DNA of 64,000 nucleotides, taken from contig JAPPFP010000006.1 in NCBI GenBank assembly GCA_028877275.1, positions 62,001 to 126,000 on the forward strand, in the 5' to 3' direction. The notes beneath the pieces are model-generated. The model was given only the letters and a program-made list of their open reading frames with translations. It searched no databases and was not told the origin of the DNA. This stretch comes from Acidobacteriota bacterium. GTDB lineage: Bacteria; Acidobacteriota; Thermoanaerobaculia; Multivoradales; Multivoraceae. Both the position numbers and the translations under genes were made by a program. Below, in pieces: positions 24,379 to 35,233 of this stretch (its first letter is position 1; each line of letters starts with the position of its first letter).

Positions 24379-25997
24379 TGGCGGTCGTGGGCGCTCTCGG
24401 CGCCGTGGCCGTGGCGGGCTCGGCCTGCGCCCCTGCGGGCCCCGATCGGGACGGGCAGCCGGGAGCCGCGCCGCCGCCGGAGGTGGGCAGCTTCGAACTC
24501 GAAGAGGTAACGATCGCCGAATTGGGGCGGCAGATGGCCGAGGGGGAGCGGACGAGCCGGGAGATCACCGAGCTCTACCTCGACCGCATCGAGGCCCTGG
24601 ACCGCCAGGGTCCGACGCTGCGCGCCGTCATCGAGACGAACCCGGACGCGCTCGAGATCGCGGAAGAACTCGACCGCGAGCGGGCCACCGGAACCGTGCG
24701 CGGCCCGCTGCACGGCGTTCCGATCCTGCTCAAGGACAACGTCGCCACGGCTGACCGGACGACGACCACCGCCGGTTCACTGGCGCTGGAGGGGTCGATC
24801 CCCCCCCGGGATGCGTTCGTCGCGGTCCGACTCCGGCAGGCCGGGGCGGTGCTGCTCGGCAAAGCGAACCTGAGCGAGTGGGCGAACTTTCGCTCCAACC
24901 GGTCGAGTTCGGGTTGGAGCGCCCGCGGCGGGCAGTGCCGCAATCCCTACGTCCTCAACCGCAATCCCTGCGGTTCGAGCTCCGGTTCGGGCGCCGCCAC
25001 GTCCGCGAACCTCTGCGCCGCGGCGGTGGGCACGGAGACCGACGGTTCGATCATCTGTCCGGCGTCGGCGAACGGCCTCGTCGGGATCAAGCCGACGGTG
25101 GGTCTTGTGAGTCGCAGTGGCATCGTGCCGATCTCCGTCGTGCAGGACACCGCCGGCCCGATGGCGCGAACGGTCGCCGACGCCGCGGCGTTGCTCAGCG
25201 GCATGACGGGGCGCGATCCGCTGGACGGGGCGACGGCCGGCTCGCCGGTTCCGACCGATCTGGGTCGCCACCTTGAAGAGGCCGGCGCGGCCGACCTGAG
25301 CGGCGTCCGCATCGGCGTCGGTCGCCAGTTCTTCGATCGTGACAGTCGCGTCGACTCGGTGATGGTGGAGGCGATCGAGGCGCTCCGGAGCCTGGGCGCC
25401 GAGATCGTCGACCCGGTCGAGATCGCCCATCGCCGGGAAGTGGGTCGGCACGAGTACGAAGCGATGCTCTACGAGTTCAAGGCCGGTCTGAACGAGTACC
25501 TTGCCGGACTCGGCGACGGGGCCCCCGTCGCGTCACTGGCCGACGTGATCGCCTTCAACGAGGCCAACGCGGAGCGCGAGATGCCCTTCTTCGGCCAGGA
25601 GATCCTGATCGAGGCGGAAGCGAAGGGGCCGCTGACGGAGGCTGCCTACCTGACGGCGCGAGGCGAGGCGAGCCGGTTGGCACGCGATGAGGGCCTCGAC
25701 GCGGTGCTTTCCGAGCTTCGTCTCGACGCCATCCTCGGACCGAGCGGCGGGCCGGCCTGGGTGACCGACCTGGTCCACGGCGACGGCTTCTCGGTCGGCA
25801 GCTCCGGCGCGGCGGCCGTCGCGGGCTACCCGAACGTGTCGGTCCCGGCCGGCCACGTCCACGGCCTGCCGGTCGGCGTCTCCTTCTTCGGCGCCGCCTG
25901 GAGCGAGCCGACGCTGATCCGCATCGCCTGGGCCTTCGAGCAGGCGGCGCCGCACCGGCGGCCGCCGCGGTTCCGTGCCAGCGTCGACGAGGCCTGA
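24342..25997 (+). CDS. Amidase-signature hydrolase, exported
   Basis: 551 residues from GTG 24342, inside the symporter end. This start is preferred to ATG 24378 (overlapping the symporter stop as TGATG) because it keeps the twin-arginine leader ATRRDVMAVVGALGAVAVAGSAC with a lipobox-like end. The amidase signature is complete: catalytic Lys in PILLKDNVAT, the Ser-rich GSSSGSGAATSANLC and the nucleophile region GTETDGSIICPASANG. It hydrolyses an amide bond of unknown substrate, probably in the periplasm. Cotranscribed with the symporter by overlap. Confidence 0.92.
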   Translation: MADPDGATRRDVMAVVGALGAVAVAGSACAPAGPDRDGQPGAAPPPEVGSFELEEVTIAELGRQMAEGERTSREITELYLDRIEALDRQGPTLRAVIETNPDALEIAEELDRERATGTVRGPLHGVPILLKDNVATADRTTTTAGSLALEGSIPPRDAFVAVRLRQAGAVLLGKANLSEWANFRSNRSSSGWSARGGQCRNPYVLNRNPCGSSSGSGAATSANLCAAAVGTETDGSIICPASANGLVGIKPTVGLVSRSGIVPISVVQDTAGPMARTVADAAALLSGMTGRDPLDGATAGSPVPTDLGRHLEEAGAADLSGVRIGVGRQFFDRDSRVDSVMVEAIEALRSLGAEIVDPVEIAHRREVGRHEYEAMLYEFKAGLNEYLAGLGDGAPVASLADVIAFNEANAEREMPFFGQEILIEAEAKGPLTEAAYLTARGEASRLARDEGLDAVLSELRLDAILGPSGGPAWVTDLVHGDGFSVGSSGAAAVAGYPNVSVPAGHVHGLPVGVSFFGAAWSEPTLIRIAWAFEQAAPHRRPPRFRASVDEA

Positions 25998-26004
25998 ACG
26001 AGCG

Positions 26005-27144
26005 CTAGGCCCGCATCGCGCGGTAGCACTTCCGCAGCTCGTCGACGAAGACGTCCGGCACCTCGAAGGCGGCGAAGTGCCCGCCCTTCTCGAGCCGGTT
26101 CCAGTAGACGAGCTGGCGGTACCGCCGTTCCGCCCAGCGCCGGGAGGAGCGGAAGATCTCCTTGGGGAAGATGCTGCAGCCGACGGGGATCTCGACCGGG
26201 TCCCCGCCGCCCTTGCCGAAGCTCTCCCAGTAGAGCCGCCCGGAGGAGGCGCCGCAGGCCGGCAGCCAGTACATCATCACGTTGTCGAGCAACTGGTCGC
26301 GCGTCAGCACGTTCTCCGGGTGGCCGTCGCAGTCCATCCAGGACCAGAACTTCTCGATGATCCAGGCTGCCTGTCCGGCCGGCGAGTCCACCAGGCCGTA
26401 GCCGAGGGTCTGCGGCCGGGTCGACTGCTGCTTGGAGTAGCCGGAGTCCCAGTCCTGGTAGTGCTGGAGCCCGGCGAGCGCGTCCTTCTCGATGTCCGTC
26501 AGGTCGTCCATCGTGCTCCGGTCCACGCCCGAGGTCGGCATGTTCAGGTGGATGCCGTGGCAGTGCTCGTGGTCCTGGATCGCGAGCGCCGTGCTCACCG
26601 CCGCGCCCCAGTCGCCGCCCTGGGCGAAGTACCACTCGTAGCCGAGTCTCGACATGAGTTCGGCCCAGGCGTCGGCGATCTTCTCGACGCTCCAGCCCGC
26701 CCTGGTCGGTTTGTCCGAGAAGCCGAAACCCGGCAGGGCGGGAACAACGAGGTGGAAGGCGTCCTCCTCCGAGCCGCCGTGCGCGGTTGGATCAAGCAAA
26801 GGCTCGAGCACCTCCAGGAACTCGACGATCGAGCCGGGCCAGCCGTGGGTCAGGACCAGCGGCGCCGCCCCCCGGTGCTTCGAGCGCAGGTGGAGGAAGT
26901 GGATGCCCACGCCGTCGATCTCGGTCCTGAACTGATCGAGATCGTTCAGGCGGCTTTCCAGGCGGCGCCAGTCGTAGGACGACGCCCAGTACTCGCACAC
27001 CTCCTTCGTGTAGGTGAGCGGAATCCCCTGGGTCCAGTCGTCGACCGTCTGGCGTTCGGGCCAGCGGGTGGCGGTCAGCCGGCGGCGAAGGTCGGTCAGT
27101 TCCTCTTCGTCGATCTCGATGCGGTAGGGCGTGATGTCGGTCAT
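26005..27144 (-). CDS. Epoxide hydrolase (microsomal type, EHN domain)
   Basis: 379 residues. The N-terminal EHN lid (YRIEIDEEELTDLRRRLTATRWPE) precedes an alpha/beta-hydrolase core with oxyanion motif THGWPGS, the nucleophile Asp in QGGDWGAAVS, and the catalytic His in KGGHFAAFEVPD. It would open epoxides to diols through an ester intermediate. Cytosolic, as no leader is visible. It converges with the amidase gene and sits 18 bases upstream of the outer-membrane protein stop on the same strand side; the two minus genes are probably separate units. Confidence 0.93.
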   Translation of the reverse strand: MTDITPYRIEIDEEELTDLRRRLTATRWPERQTVDDWTQGIPLTYTKEVCEYWASSYDWRRLESRLNDLDQFRTEIDGVGIHFLHLRSKHRGAAPLVLTHGWPGSIVEFLEVLEPLLDPTAHGGSEEDAFHLVVPALPGFGFSDKPTRAGWSVEKIADAWAELMSRLGYEWYFAQGGDWGAAVSTALAIQDHEHCHGIHLNMPTSGVDRSTMDDLTDIEKDALAGLQHYQDWDSGYSKQQSTRPQTLGYGLVDSPAGQAAWIIEKFWSWMDCDGHPENVLTRDQLLDNVMMYWLPACGASSGRLYWESFGKGGGDPVEIPVGCSIFPKEIFRSSRRWAERRYRQLVYWNRLEKGGHFAAFEVPDVFVDELRKCYRAMRA

Positions 27145-27162
27145 GCGGCGACGGTAGCACTA

Positions 27163-27768
27163 CTAGAACGTCAGGCGGAGGCCGACCGAGACGAGTTCGA
27201 TGTCGCCCATTGACTCCCACTTGGCGACCCCCGACAGGCCGCCGATGATCCTGATGTCGGCCCCGAAGCCGAAGATCGTGTCGCCACGGTCGAGATCGTC
27301 CACCGCGACGTCGAGGTTGTCGGCTGCGTCCTCGATGTCGGCGCCCCATGTGACGAGGCCCGCCCTCGCGAAGATGCCGACCCGGCCTCCGACCTCGAAG
27401 CGCGGCGCGATTGCGAGGGTCAGGCCTGTGAACTTGCCCCTGATGGCGATTTCCGAACACGGTACGCCCTCGGCGCAAGGCAGGATCGCACCATCGACCT
27501 TGGATAGATCGTGGTAGCCGGCCTCGATGCCGACGTTCGGGTGGAACCGGTAGCCGAGCTCATAGCTCAACGCATTCTCGTCACCGTCGATGATCTGGTC
27601 GAACGCCCCGCTCGAGCGGACCTCGACGTCGGCCAGACTGAAGTACGCGCTGACGTAGACATCGCCGCGCTCGGCGGCAGCCGGGGTTGCGGCGAGGGCT
27701 GCCGCAAGCAGGGCGATGGACGTTGTCACCGGCAGAAAACGGGGCTCCCAAGTGCGTGCTCTGGTCAT
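27163..27768 (-). CDS. Outer-membrane beta-barrel protein
   Basis: 201 residues with a clear signal peptide (TTSIALLAAALAATPAAAE). A strong AGGAGG ribosome site precedes ATG 27768. The mature part has alternating amphipathic strands (LSYELGYRFHPNVGIEAGYHDL, LTLAIAPRFEVGGRVGIFARAGLV, DTIFGFGADIRIIGG) and ends in LVSVGLRLTF, with the terminal Phe typical of BAM-assembled barrels. Two cysteines (LPCAEGVPC) could form a loop disulfide. It resembles small OmpA/OmpW-like porin barrels; function unknown. Confidence 0.85.
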   Translation of the reverse strand: MTRARTWEPRFLPVTTSIALLAAALAATPAAAERGDVYVSAYFSLADVEVRSSGAFDQIIDGDENALSYELGYRFHPNVGIEAGYHDLSKVDGAILPCAEGVPCSEIAIRGKFTGLTLAIAPRFEVGGRVGIFARAGLVTWGADIEDAADNLDVAVDDLDRGDTIFGFGADIRIIGGLSGVAKWESMGDIELVSVGLRLTF

Positions 27769-27808
27769 CGTGGCCTCCTGGAAGACGGCGGTTCAATCGG
27801 CGCTCAGA

Positions 27809-27831
27809 TGATACAGGAATAGCTATATATC
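27809..27831. promoter_or_regulatory. AT-rich patch between divergent genes
   Basis: A markedly AT-rich stretch (GATGATACAGGAATAGCTAT, then ATA) in otherwise GC-rich DNA, between the divergent barrel and SDR genes. It contains TATA-like hexamers in both directions, so it probably holds one or both promoters. I could not fix a convincing -35/-10 pair. Confidence 0.3.
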
Positions 27832-27887
27832 TGTGCGAAACCAGGGAGCGGAGTGCGACGGTCCGTATCGAGTAGGGTCCGCGCTCA

Positions 27888-28589
27888 ATGAGCGATCCCG
27901 TCTGTCTCATCTCGGGCGTCGGCCCCGGAACGGGTGCCGCACTGGCTCGCAGATTCACGGCTGGCGGCTACCGGGTTGCGATGCTCGCGCGGAGTGCGGA
28001 GCGCCTGGAGGCCCTCGAGAGCGAAATCGAGGGTTCACGTGCCTACGCCTGCGACGTCTCCGATGCGGAGGCGGTGCGGACGACCGTGACGCAGGTACGA
28101 GGCGATCTGGGCGCTCCAGGGGTGCTCGTCCACAATGCAGTAGGCGGCGCCTTCGGCGACTTCCTGGAGGTCGAGCCCGAGCAGTTGCGCGCGAACTTCG
28201 AGGTCAACGTGATGGGCCTCCTGTATCTGGCCCGCGCGCTGGCGCCGGCGATGATCGAAACGGGTCGGGGAGCGATCATGGTCACCGGGAACACCTCCGC
28301 TCGCCGCGGCATGCCGCGCTTCGCCGGCTTCGCGCCGACCAAGGCGGCACAGCGGATCCTGGCGGAGTCGATGGCGCGGAGCCTGGGGCCCCAGGGCGTT
28401 CACGTCGCGTACTTCGTGATCGACGCGGTGATCGACCTGGAGTGGACGCGGCGGCGGATGCCCGACCAGCCGGACGACTTCTTCATCAAGCCGGACGCGA
28501 TCGCGGAGAATGTCTGGTACGTGGCCCACCAGGATCCGTCGGCATGGAGTTTCGAGGTCGAACTCAGGCCCTACGGCGAGCGCTGGTAG
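27888..28589 (+). CDS. SDR-family protein with Phe in place of the catalytic Tyr
   Basis: 233 residues of the short-chain dehydrogenase/reductase family. The cofactor loop is SGVGPGTGAALARRF (TGxxxGxG-type), VHNAVGGAFGDF replaces NNAG, the catalytic Ser region is GNTSARRG, and the usual YxxxK is FAPTK (in RFAGFAPTKAAQ). Loss of the Tyr hydroxyl would impair standard oxidoreductase chemistry, so it may act differently or bind without reduction. A number of SDR members share this FxxxK form. Stand-alone gene; the metallo-beta-lactamase-fold gene follows after 42 bases. Confidence 0.88.
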   Translation: MSDPVCLISGVGPGTGAALARRFTAGGYRVAMLARSAERLEALESEIEGSRAYACDVSDAEAVRTTVTQVRGDLGAPGVLVHNAVGGAFGDFLEVEPEQLRANFEVNVMGLLYLARALAPAMIETGRGAIMVTGNTSARRGMPRFAGFAPTKAAQRILAESMARSLGPQGVHVAYFVIDAVIDLEWTRRRMPDQPDDFFIKPDAIAENVWYVAHQDPSAWSFEVELRPYGERW

Positions 28590-28631
28590 CGGCCGGTTCG
28601 GTCGGACCGCCGTGGTAACTTGGACCGGCAG

Positions 28632-29570
28632 ATGACACGTTCTCTCCTGACTCTCCTGAGCGCACTCCTGATCGTTCTGGGCGCCGCGGCCTGCGGTGGC
28701 GAGAGCGCGGCGCCGGCTGCGGACGAGGCTCCGGAAGCTGATGTCGAGGTCGCCGCGGACGCTGAGGACGACGGCTGGGGACTCCGGAACGACCCTGTGG
28801 CGCAGCGGGTCGAGCCGTTCCAGATCTTCGACAACCTCTACTACGTCGGCATCGAGTGGGTGTCGTCCTATCTCCTCGTGACGACGGACGGTCTGATCCT
28901 GATCGGATCGTTGTACGGCGACTTCATCGACAACGCGATCGACGGCATCCGCGCCGTGGGCTTTGATCCTTCCGATCTGAAGTACGTCCTGGTGACCCAC
29001 GGCCACTTCGACCATGTCGGCGGGGCGGCCAGGTTCCAGGAGGCGTACGGGGCGCGGGTCGGCATGACCGAGGCCGACTGGGAGCTGGCCGAGTCACCGC
29101 CGAGCGATCCCCGCTACGAGATGGATATCCCGGTTCACGACATGGTCATCGCGGATGGCGACACCCTGCAATTGGGCGACACGGAGATCCGCTTCTACGT
29201 CACCCCCGGTCATACCGAGGGCGTCCTCTCGATGGAGTTTCCGGTGCGGGACGGTGGGGAGGAGCACCGGGCGTTCGTCTTCGGGGGCGTTGGTCTCAAC
29301 TTCGAGGGAGTCCACCGGACGAACCTCTACCTGGACAGCGTGGCCCGGATCCAGCGACTCGCCGGCGAGGAGGGGAATCCGATCGAGGTCAACATCACGA
29401 ACCACGCCGGGATGGGGCGGATCTTCGAGCGTGGGGAGCAGTTGGCGTCGCGGGGGCCCTCGGACCCCCATCCCTTCGTCGATCCGCGGGGCTTTGTCGA
29501 CTGGCTGGCGGAGTGGCAAGGAAAGGCCGAACGCAAACTGACCGTCGAACGCGAGCTGGCCGGCGAGTAG
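28632..29570 (+). CDS. Metallo-beta-lactamase-fold lipoprotein (subclass B3-like)
   Basis: 312 residues from ATG 28632 (an upstream TTG at 28620 is possible). Lipobox VLGAAAC gives an envelope lipoprotein. The zinc motif THGHFDHVGG (HxHxDH), the second His in TPGHTEGVLSMEF and a third in TNHAGMGR give a full two-zinc site, and the overall order resembles subclass B3 enzymes. Many B3-like proteins hydrolyse lactones or other esters, so resistance is not implied. The DUF4202 gene begins on the base after its stop. Confidence 0.9.
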   Translation: MTRSLLTLLSALLIVLGAAACGGESAAPAADEAPEADVEVAADAEDDGWGLRNDPVAQRVEPFQIFDNLYYVGIEWVSSYLLVTTDGLILIGSLYGDFIDNAIDGIRAVGFDPSDLKYVLVTHGHFDHVGGAARFQEAYGARVGMTEADWELAESPPSDPRYEMDIPVHDMVIADGDTLQLGDTEIRFYVTPGHTEGVLSMEFPVRDGGEEHRAFVFGGVGLNFEGVHRTNLYLDSVARIQRLAGEEGNPIEVNITNHAGMGRIFERGEQLASRGPSDPHPFVDPRGFVDWLAEWQGKAERKLTVERELAGE

Positions 29571-30194
29571 GTGAAGAGCTTCGAGTTGATGCCGCGTTTC
29601 CAGAACGCGGTGGCGGGGTTCGATCTGTTTCACCGGGAGGACCCGGCGACGGCGACGGTGGACGGCGAACAGGTGCCTCGGGAGCTGGCCTACTCGCGCC
29701 GGATGGCCGCCTGGGTCGATCGGCTCGATCCGGAGGCCGGTGAGATTCTGCTGCTCGCGGCCCACTGCCAGCATCTGCGCCGCTTCAGCCTGCCGCGGAC
29801 GGACTATCCCGAGGGACGCAAGGGCTACCTCGCCTGGCGGCGCGCGGCCGCGCTCGAACATGCCCGTTTGGCGGGCGCGGTGTTGCGCGATGCGGGCTAC
29901 CGCCGGGAGCAGATGGAGCGGGTCCAGAACCTCGTGCTCAAGCGCGCGGGCCGGAGTGCGGCCGCGGAGGCGCAGACCCTGGAGGACGCGGCCTGCCTGG
30001 TGTTCCTGGAGCACGACCTGGAGGCGCTGGCCGGCCGTTTGGGACCGGACAAGACGGTGGAAGTGCTCGGCAGGACCTGGCCCAAGATGTCGGCCGCCGG
30101 CCGCGAAGCCGCGGCGGCGCTGGAACTGAAGCCGGAACTGCGGACGCTCGTTGACCGCGCGCTGGGTGCGCCGGCGACTCCTAGCCGGTCCTGA
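29571..30194 (+). CDS. DUF4202 family protein
   Basis: 207 residues from GTG 29571, directly after the previous stop; an ATG at 29589 is an alternative. Conserved segments of the family are visible: FELMPRFQNAVAGFDLFHREDP, LAYSRRMAAWVDRLDP, LAAHCQHLRRFSLPRTDYPEGRKGYLAWRR and VFLEHDLEALA. The several His and Cys residues suggest a metal site. Genes of this family are commonly found near siroheme sulfite/nitrite reductases, and here one follows immediately, convergent across a 14-base overlap of its small partner. Function unknown. Confidence 0.88.
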   Translation: MKSFELMPRFQNAVAGFDLFHREDPATATVDGEQVPRELAYSRRMAAWVDRLDPEAGEILLLAAHCQHLRRFSLPRTDYPEGRKGYLAWRRAAALEHARLAGAVLRDAGYRREQMERVQNLVLKRAGRSAAAEAQTLEDAACLVFLEHDLEALAGRLGPDKTVEVLGRTWPKMSAAGREAAAALELKPELRTLVDRALGAPATPSRS

Positions 30195-30767
30195 GGGTCA
30201 GCCGCTCGCGGGGTTCCCCGATTCGTTTCACCTCGACCGGGGCATCGCCGTCTCGTACGCCCGCTTCGACCAGCGCCCGCCGGAAGGCGCCGGCGAGCGT
30301 CAGGGCGGTCTGCTCGTCGGAAGGAAACAGCCGGTCGTTGACCCGCAACTCGAGCCTGTGGCGGTCGAAGGCGACCCGGCCGTCGAGTTGAGGCTCGGCC
30401 TCGATCAGATCGCAGGCGCGGAAGGCGCAGTAGAGCAGCGACTTGAGCCGGTCGTCGAGGCTATCGATGCCCTCGAGCTCCGCCCCGGATTCGTGGCGAC
30501 GGCTGTAGAGCAGGCCCGGCTCGCCCCGGCTCAGGTCGTAGGCGTAGATCGCGTCGTGGCCCACGAGCAGCACGCCCGGACCCTCGTGGACGTGGCTGTA
30601 GTCGGCGACGTCGATCAGGAGTTCCGGCAGCAAGCGCTCGGTGATCCAGCGGTGGAAGACCGGGATGAACTCCTCCGCCTCGACCTCCGCGGCGCCGGCC
30701 GCCAGCACCTTCAGGTCGAACTTGACCAGGGTGTCGAGTTCGGGAAGCTGCGCGCCTTCCATGTCCA

Positions 30768-30768
<1 letters not shown>
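30181..30768 (-). CDS. Hypothetical protein coupled to the nitrite/sulfite reductase
   Basis: 195 residues; GTG 30768 shares its G with the reductase stop, and ATG 30762 is an alternative. I do not recognise a named domain. The sequence has VFHRWITERLLPELLIDVADYSHVHEGPGVLLVGHDAIYAYDLS and RLELRVNDRLFPSDEQ, and looks like a soluble alpha/beta protein. Position directly after the reductase gene suggests an assembly or redox accessory role. It overlaps the convergent DUF4202 gene by 14 bases. Confidence 0.75.
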
Positions 30769-33062
<2,294 letters not shown>

Positions 33063-33149
33063 CGGTCGGTTCTCGCTTTGCTCGTTCGGGGTTGGCCGGC
33101 TATCGGGGAATGGCGGTTTCGGGTGCGGCCGGTGTATTCGTGAGCAGTT

Positions 33150-33167
33150 TGGTCACATTAGTCACCA
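33150..33167. promoter_or_regulatory. Imperfect palindrome upstream of the nitrite/sulfite reductase
   Basis: TGGTCAC and GTCACCA, separated by four bases, form a dyad with one mismatch, 88 bases ahead of the reductase start at 33062. The local DNA is less GC-rich than the surroundings. This is the size of a site for a dimeric repressor or activator (for example LysR- or Rrf2-type), but no regulator gene is adjacent. The role is inferred from symmetry and position only. Confidence 0.4.
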
Positions 33168-33252
33168 TTCTACGCATTCCGGAGGCGAAACGTTGCGCCG
33201 GGGCGCGAGGGAGCGGCCGCGGCCACGGACGAACCGGGCCGCCGCTCGGTGG

Positions 33253-34131
33253 CTACATCAGGTCCGTGAAACGAACCGGCGTGGGGAAGTCGGCGGAGGC
33301 GGCGCGGATCTTCTCGCCGATCGCCGCCACGTCCCAGGGATCCTGGTCGTTCGGCCGGCTGGCGATTTCGAGAGACTGCCAGGCCAGGAGCGACACCTTG
33401 TTGCCGCCGACCGCGAAGATGCGGCCCGTGATGTCGGCGGCGTCGTCGGTGCACAGCCAGACGACGGCCGGCGACACCTTTTCGGGCGCCAGCGGCTCTG
33501 CGGTTGTCTCCGGCATGATGTCCTCGGTCAGGCGCGACCAGGCCGCGGGGGCGAGGAGGTTCACCGTCACGCCGTACTTCGCCCCTTCGAGCGCCAGGCA
33601 GCGCATGAAGCCGGCCATCCCGGCCTTCGCGGCGCCGTAGTTCGTCTGGCCGAAGTTGCCGAGCAGGCCCGAGGTCGAACTCGTCATGATGATCCGTCCG
33701 CCGGACTCCTGCTCGATCATCTGGTCGTAGGCCGCCTTGGTCACGAGATACGTGCCGCGGAGGTGGACGTCGAGAACGATGTCCCACATGTCGTCGGTCA
33801 TGTTCTTGAAGGACTTGTCGCGCAGGATGCCGGCGTTGTTGATCGCGATGTCGAGCTTGCCGAACTCGTCCACGGCGCGCTGGACCATCGCCCGGGCGGC
33901 ATCGCCGTCCGAGACCGAGCCGTAGTCGGCGACCGCCTGGCCTCCAGCGTCCCGGATCTCCTGGGCTACCTGGTCGGCCATCGTGGTGCCGGCGCCGGTG
34001 CCGTCGCGGGCTCCGCCCAGATCGTTGACCACGACCGCGGCGCCTTCCTCCGCAAGCAGGAGCGCGTGCGTGCGGCCCAGACCGCCGCCAGCGCCGGTAA
34101 CGAGTGCAACCTTTCCGTCGAGCAGACCCAT
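33253..34131 (-). CDS. Short-chain dehydrogenase, 3-hydroxyacyl-CoA dehydrogenase-like
   Basis: 292 residues from ATG 34131, preceded by the ribosome site AAGGAAGGGA. The SDR core is complete: VTGAGGGLGRTHAL cofactor loop, NNAG, catalytic Ser in MTSSTSGLLGNFGQ and YGAAKAG (YxxxK). The insertion AAVVVNDLGGARDGTGAG and the tail after WLCTDDAADITGRIFAVGGN are those of the HSD17B4/multifunctional-enzyme type-2 dehydrogenases, which oxidise 3-hydroxyacyl-CoA. Matches the acyl-CoA theme of this region. Isolated gene; the next minus gene begins 190 bases on. Confidence 0.92.
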   Translation of the reverse strand: MGLLDGKVALVTGAGGGLGRTHALLLAEEGAAVVVNDLGGARDGTGAGTTMADQVAQEIRDAGGQAVADYGSVSDGDAARAMVQRAVDEFGKLDIAINNAGILRDKSFKNMTDDMWDIVLDVHLRGTYLVTKAAYDQMIEQESGGRIIMTSSTSGLLGNFGQTNYGAAKAGMAGFMRCLALEGAKYGVTVNLLAPAAWSRLTEDIMPETTAEPLAPEKVSPAVVWLCTDDAADITGRIFAVGGNKVSLLAWQSLEIASRPNDQDPWDVAAIGEKIRAASADFPTPVRFTDLM

Positions 34132-34489
34132 GATGCTGTATCCCTTCCTTCGTCTCTTCGTGTTTCGCTGTGCCGAAGCGCGCGAAGTGTACCCGGATCC
34201 TCCGCTTGCTGCCGCCTGCACCGGTCTAGGAGGGGAGGGTCCCAGCGGCCGCTCACGCTCTCTGGGTTAGGGGGAAGTCAGCGCTCGCTTCGGTCGGCTG
34301 CGCTTCACGTCGGCGTTGGTCGATGGGAAGTCGTCGGGCGGCGCTTGCCTCCAGCCCGCTGGGACCCTCCCCGCCGAGACCGGTGCAGCCTGGAAGGCGC
34401 CAGGGATCGGGGCGATCTCCTGTGCGAGACGAGGTCCCCGGGCACGGCTCGTCAGTCCCACAGCGCGTGCCAGCTAGAGTGCCGCCAGA
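34132..34489. other. Noncoding interval with a long inverted repeat
   Basis: The 358 bases between the SDR gene and the TPR gene encode nothing convincing. The interval is occupied by a 173-base element with 33-base near-perfect inverted arms (34216-34248 and 34356-34388). The rest is leader sequence for the two divergent genes. Confidence 0.7.
34216..34388. repeat. Long inverted repeat element (33-base arms)
   Basis: Left arm 34216-34248 and right arm 34356-34388 are reverse complements at 31 of 33 positions, both starting or ending with the CTGCACCGGTCT motif, enclosing a 107-base spacer. No transposase is present. It could be a miniature inverted-repeat element or a long RNA hairpin. No clear target-site duplication was found by eye. 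Confidence 0.75.
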
Positions 34490-35233
34490 GTGAGGACTGC
34501 GAGATACAGGCGTTTCCTTCTTGCGCTCTTCGGCCTAGTGGTGTTCGCGTCGGTGGGAGACGGCTCGACGCAGGAACACGACGAGCCCAGTGCGGCGATG
34601 TTGTCGCGGCAGGCGAGCCTCCACGAGTCTCGTGGCGACTATGAGGCCGCGATCGCCGGCTATGACCGGGCGATCGAGGTCGAACCGCGGAACTGGCAGC
34701 TCTATCTGTTGCGGGGATCGGCGCGGTTCAAAGACGGGCAGATCGAGGCGTCGATCGGGGACTTCGACCAGGTCGTGTTCCTGGAGCCTTCGCAGGACCC
34801 GTACCTGTGGCAGCGGGGCATCTCGTACTACTACGCCGGCCGCTTCGGGGATTGCCGCGGCCAGTTCGAGCGCCATCGGCTGGTCAATCCGAACGATGTC
34901 GAGAACGCGGTGTGGCACCTGCTCTGCGTTGCTGCCGAGGACGGCCTGGAGGCTGCGCAGGCGGGGATGCTGCCGGTCGGCCCGGATGCTCGCCGGCCGA
35001 TGAAGGAGATCGACGCGCTGTTCCGAGGCTCGGGAAGTGTCGCGGAGGTCGAGGCTGCCGTGCGGGAAGAGGGTTCCGGCGCGCGTTTCTACGCCGACCT
35101 GTACCTGGGCCTCTACTACGAGCTGGTGGGCGAGGAAGAGAAGGCCGCGGCCTCGATCGAGCGAGCCGCTGAGCTACCGGACCGTGGCTACATGGTGGAG
35201 GTGGCGCGGGTGCACAGCGGCCTGAGTCCCTAG
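34490..35233 (+). CDS. Secreted TPR-repeat protein
   Basis: 247 residues from GTG 34490. A signal peptide is visible (RRFLLALFGLVVFASVGDGS). TPR-like helical pairs follow: AAMLSRQASLHESRGDYEAAIAGYDRAIEVEPRN, LYLLRGSARFKDGQIEASIGDFDQVVFLEPSQ and QRGISYYYAGRFGDCRGQFERH. Such proteins mediate protein-protein contacts in the periplasm. It overlaps the end of the convergent propeller gene by 4 bases. No specific partner is suggested. Confidence 0.82.
   Translation: MRTARYRRFLLALFGLVVFASVGDGSTQEHDEPSAAMLSRQASLHESRGDYEAAIAGYDRAIEVEPRNWQLYLLRGSARFKDGQIEASIGDFDQVVFLEPSQDPYLWQRGISYYYAGRFGDCRGQFERHRLVNPNDVENAVWHLLCVAAEDGLEAAQAGMLPVGPDARRPMKEIDALFRGSGSVAEVEAAVREEGSGARFYADLYLGLYYELVGEEEKAAASIERAAELPDRGYMVEVARVHSGLSP

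Noticed and set aside
28632-29570. Annotating the B3-like protein as a carbapenemase
   Set aside because: The fold alone does not show beta-lactam activity, and many relatives act on other substrates.
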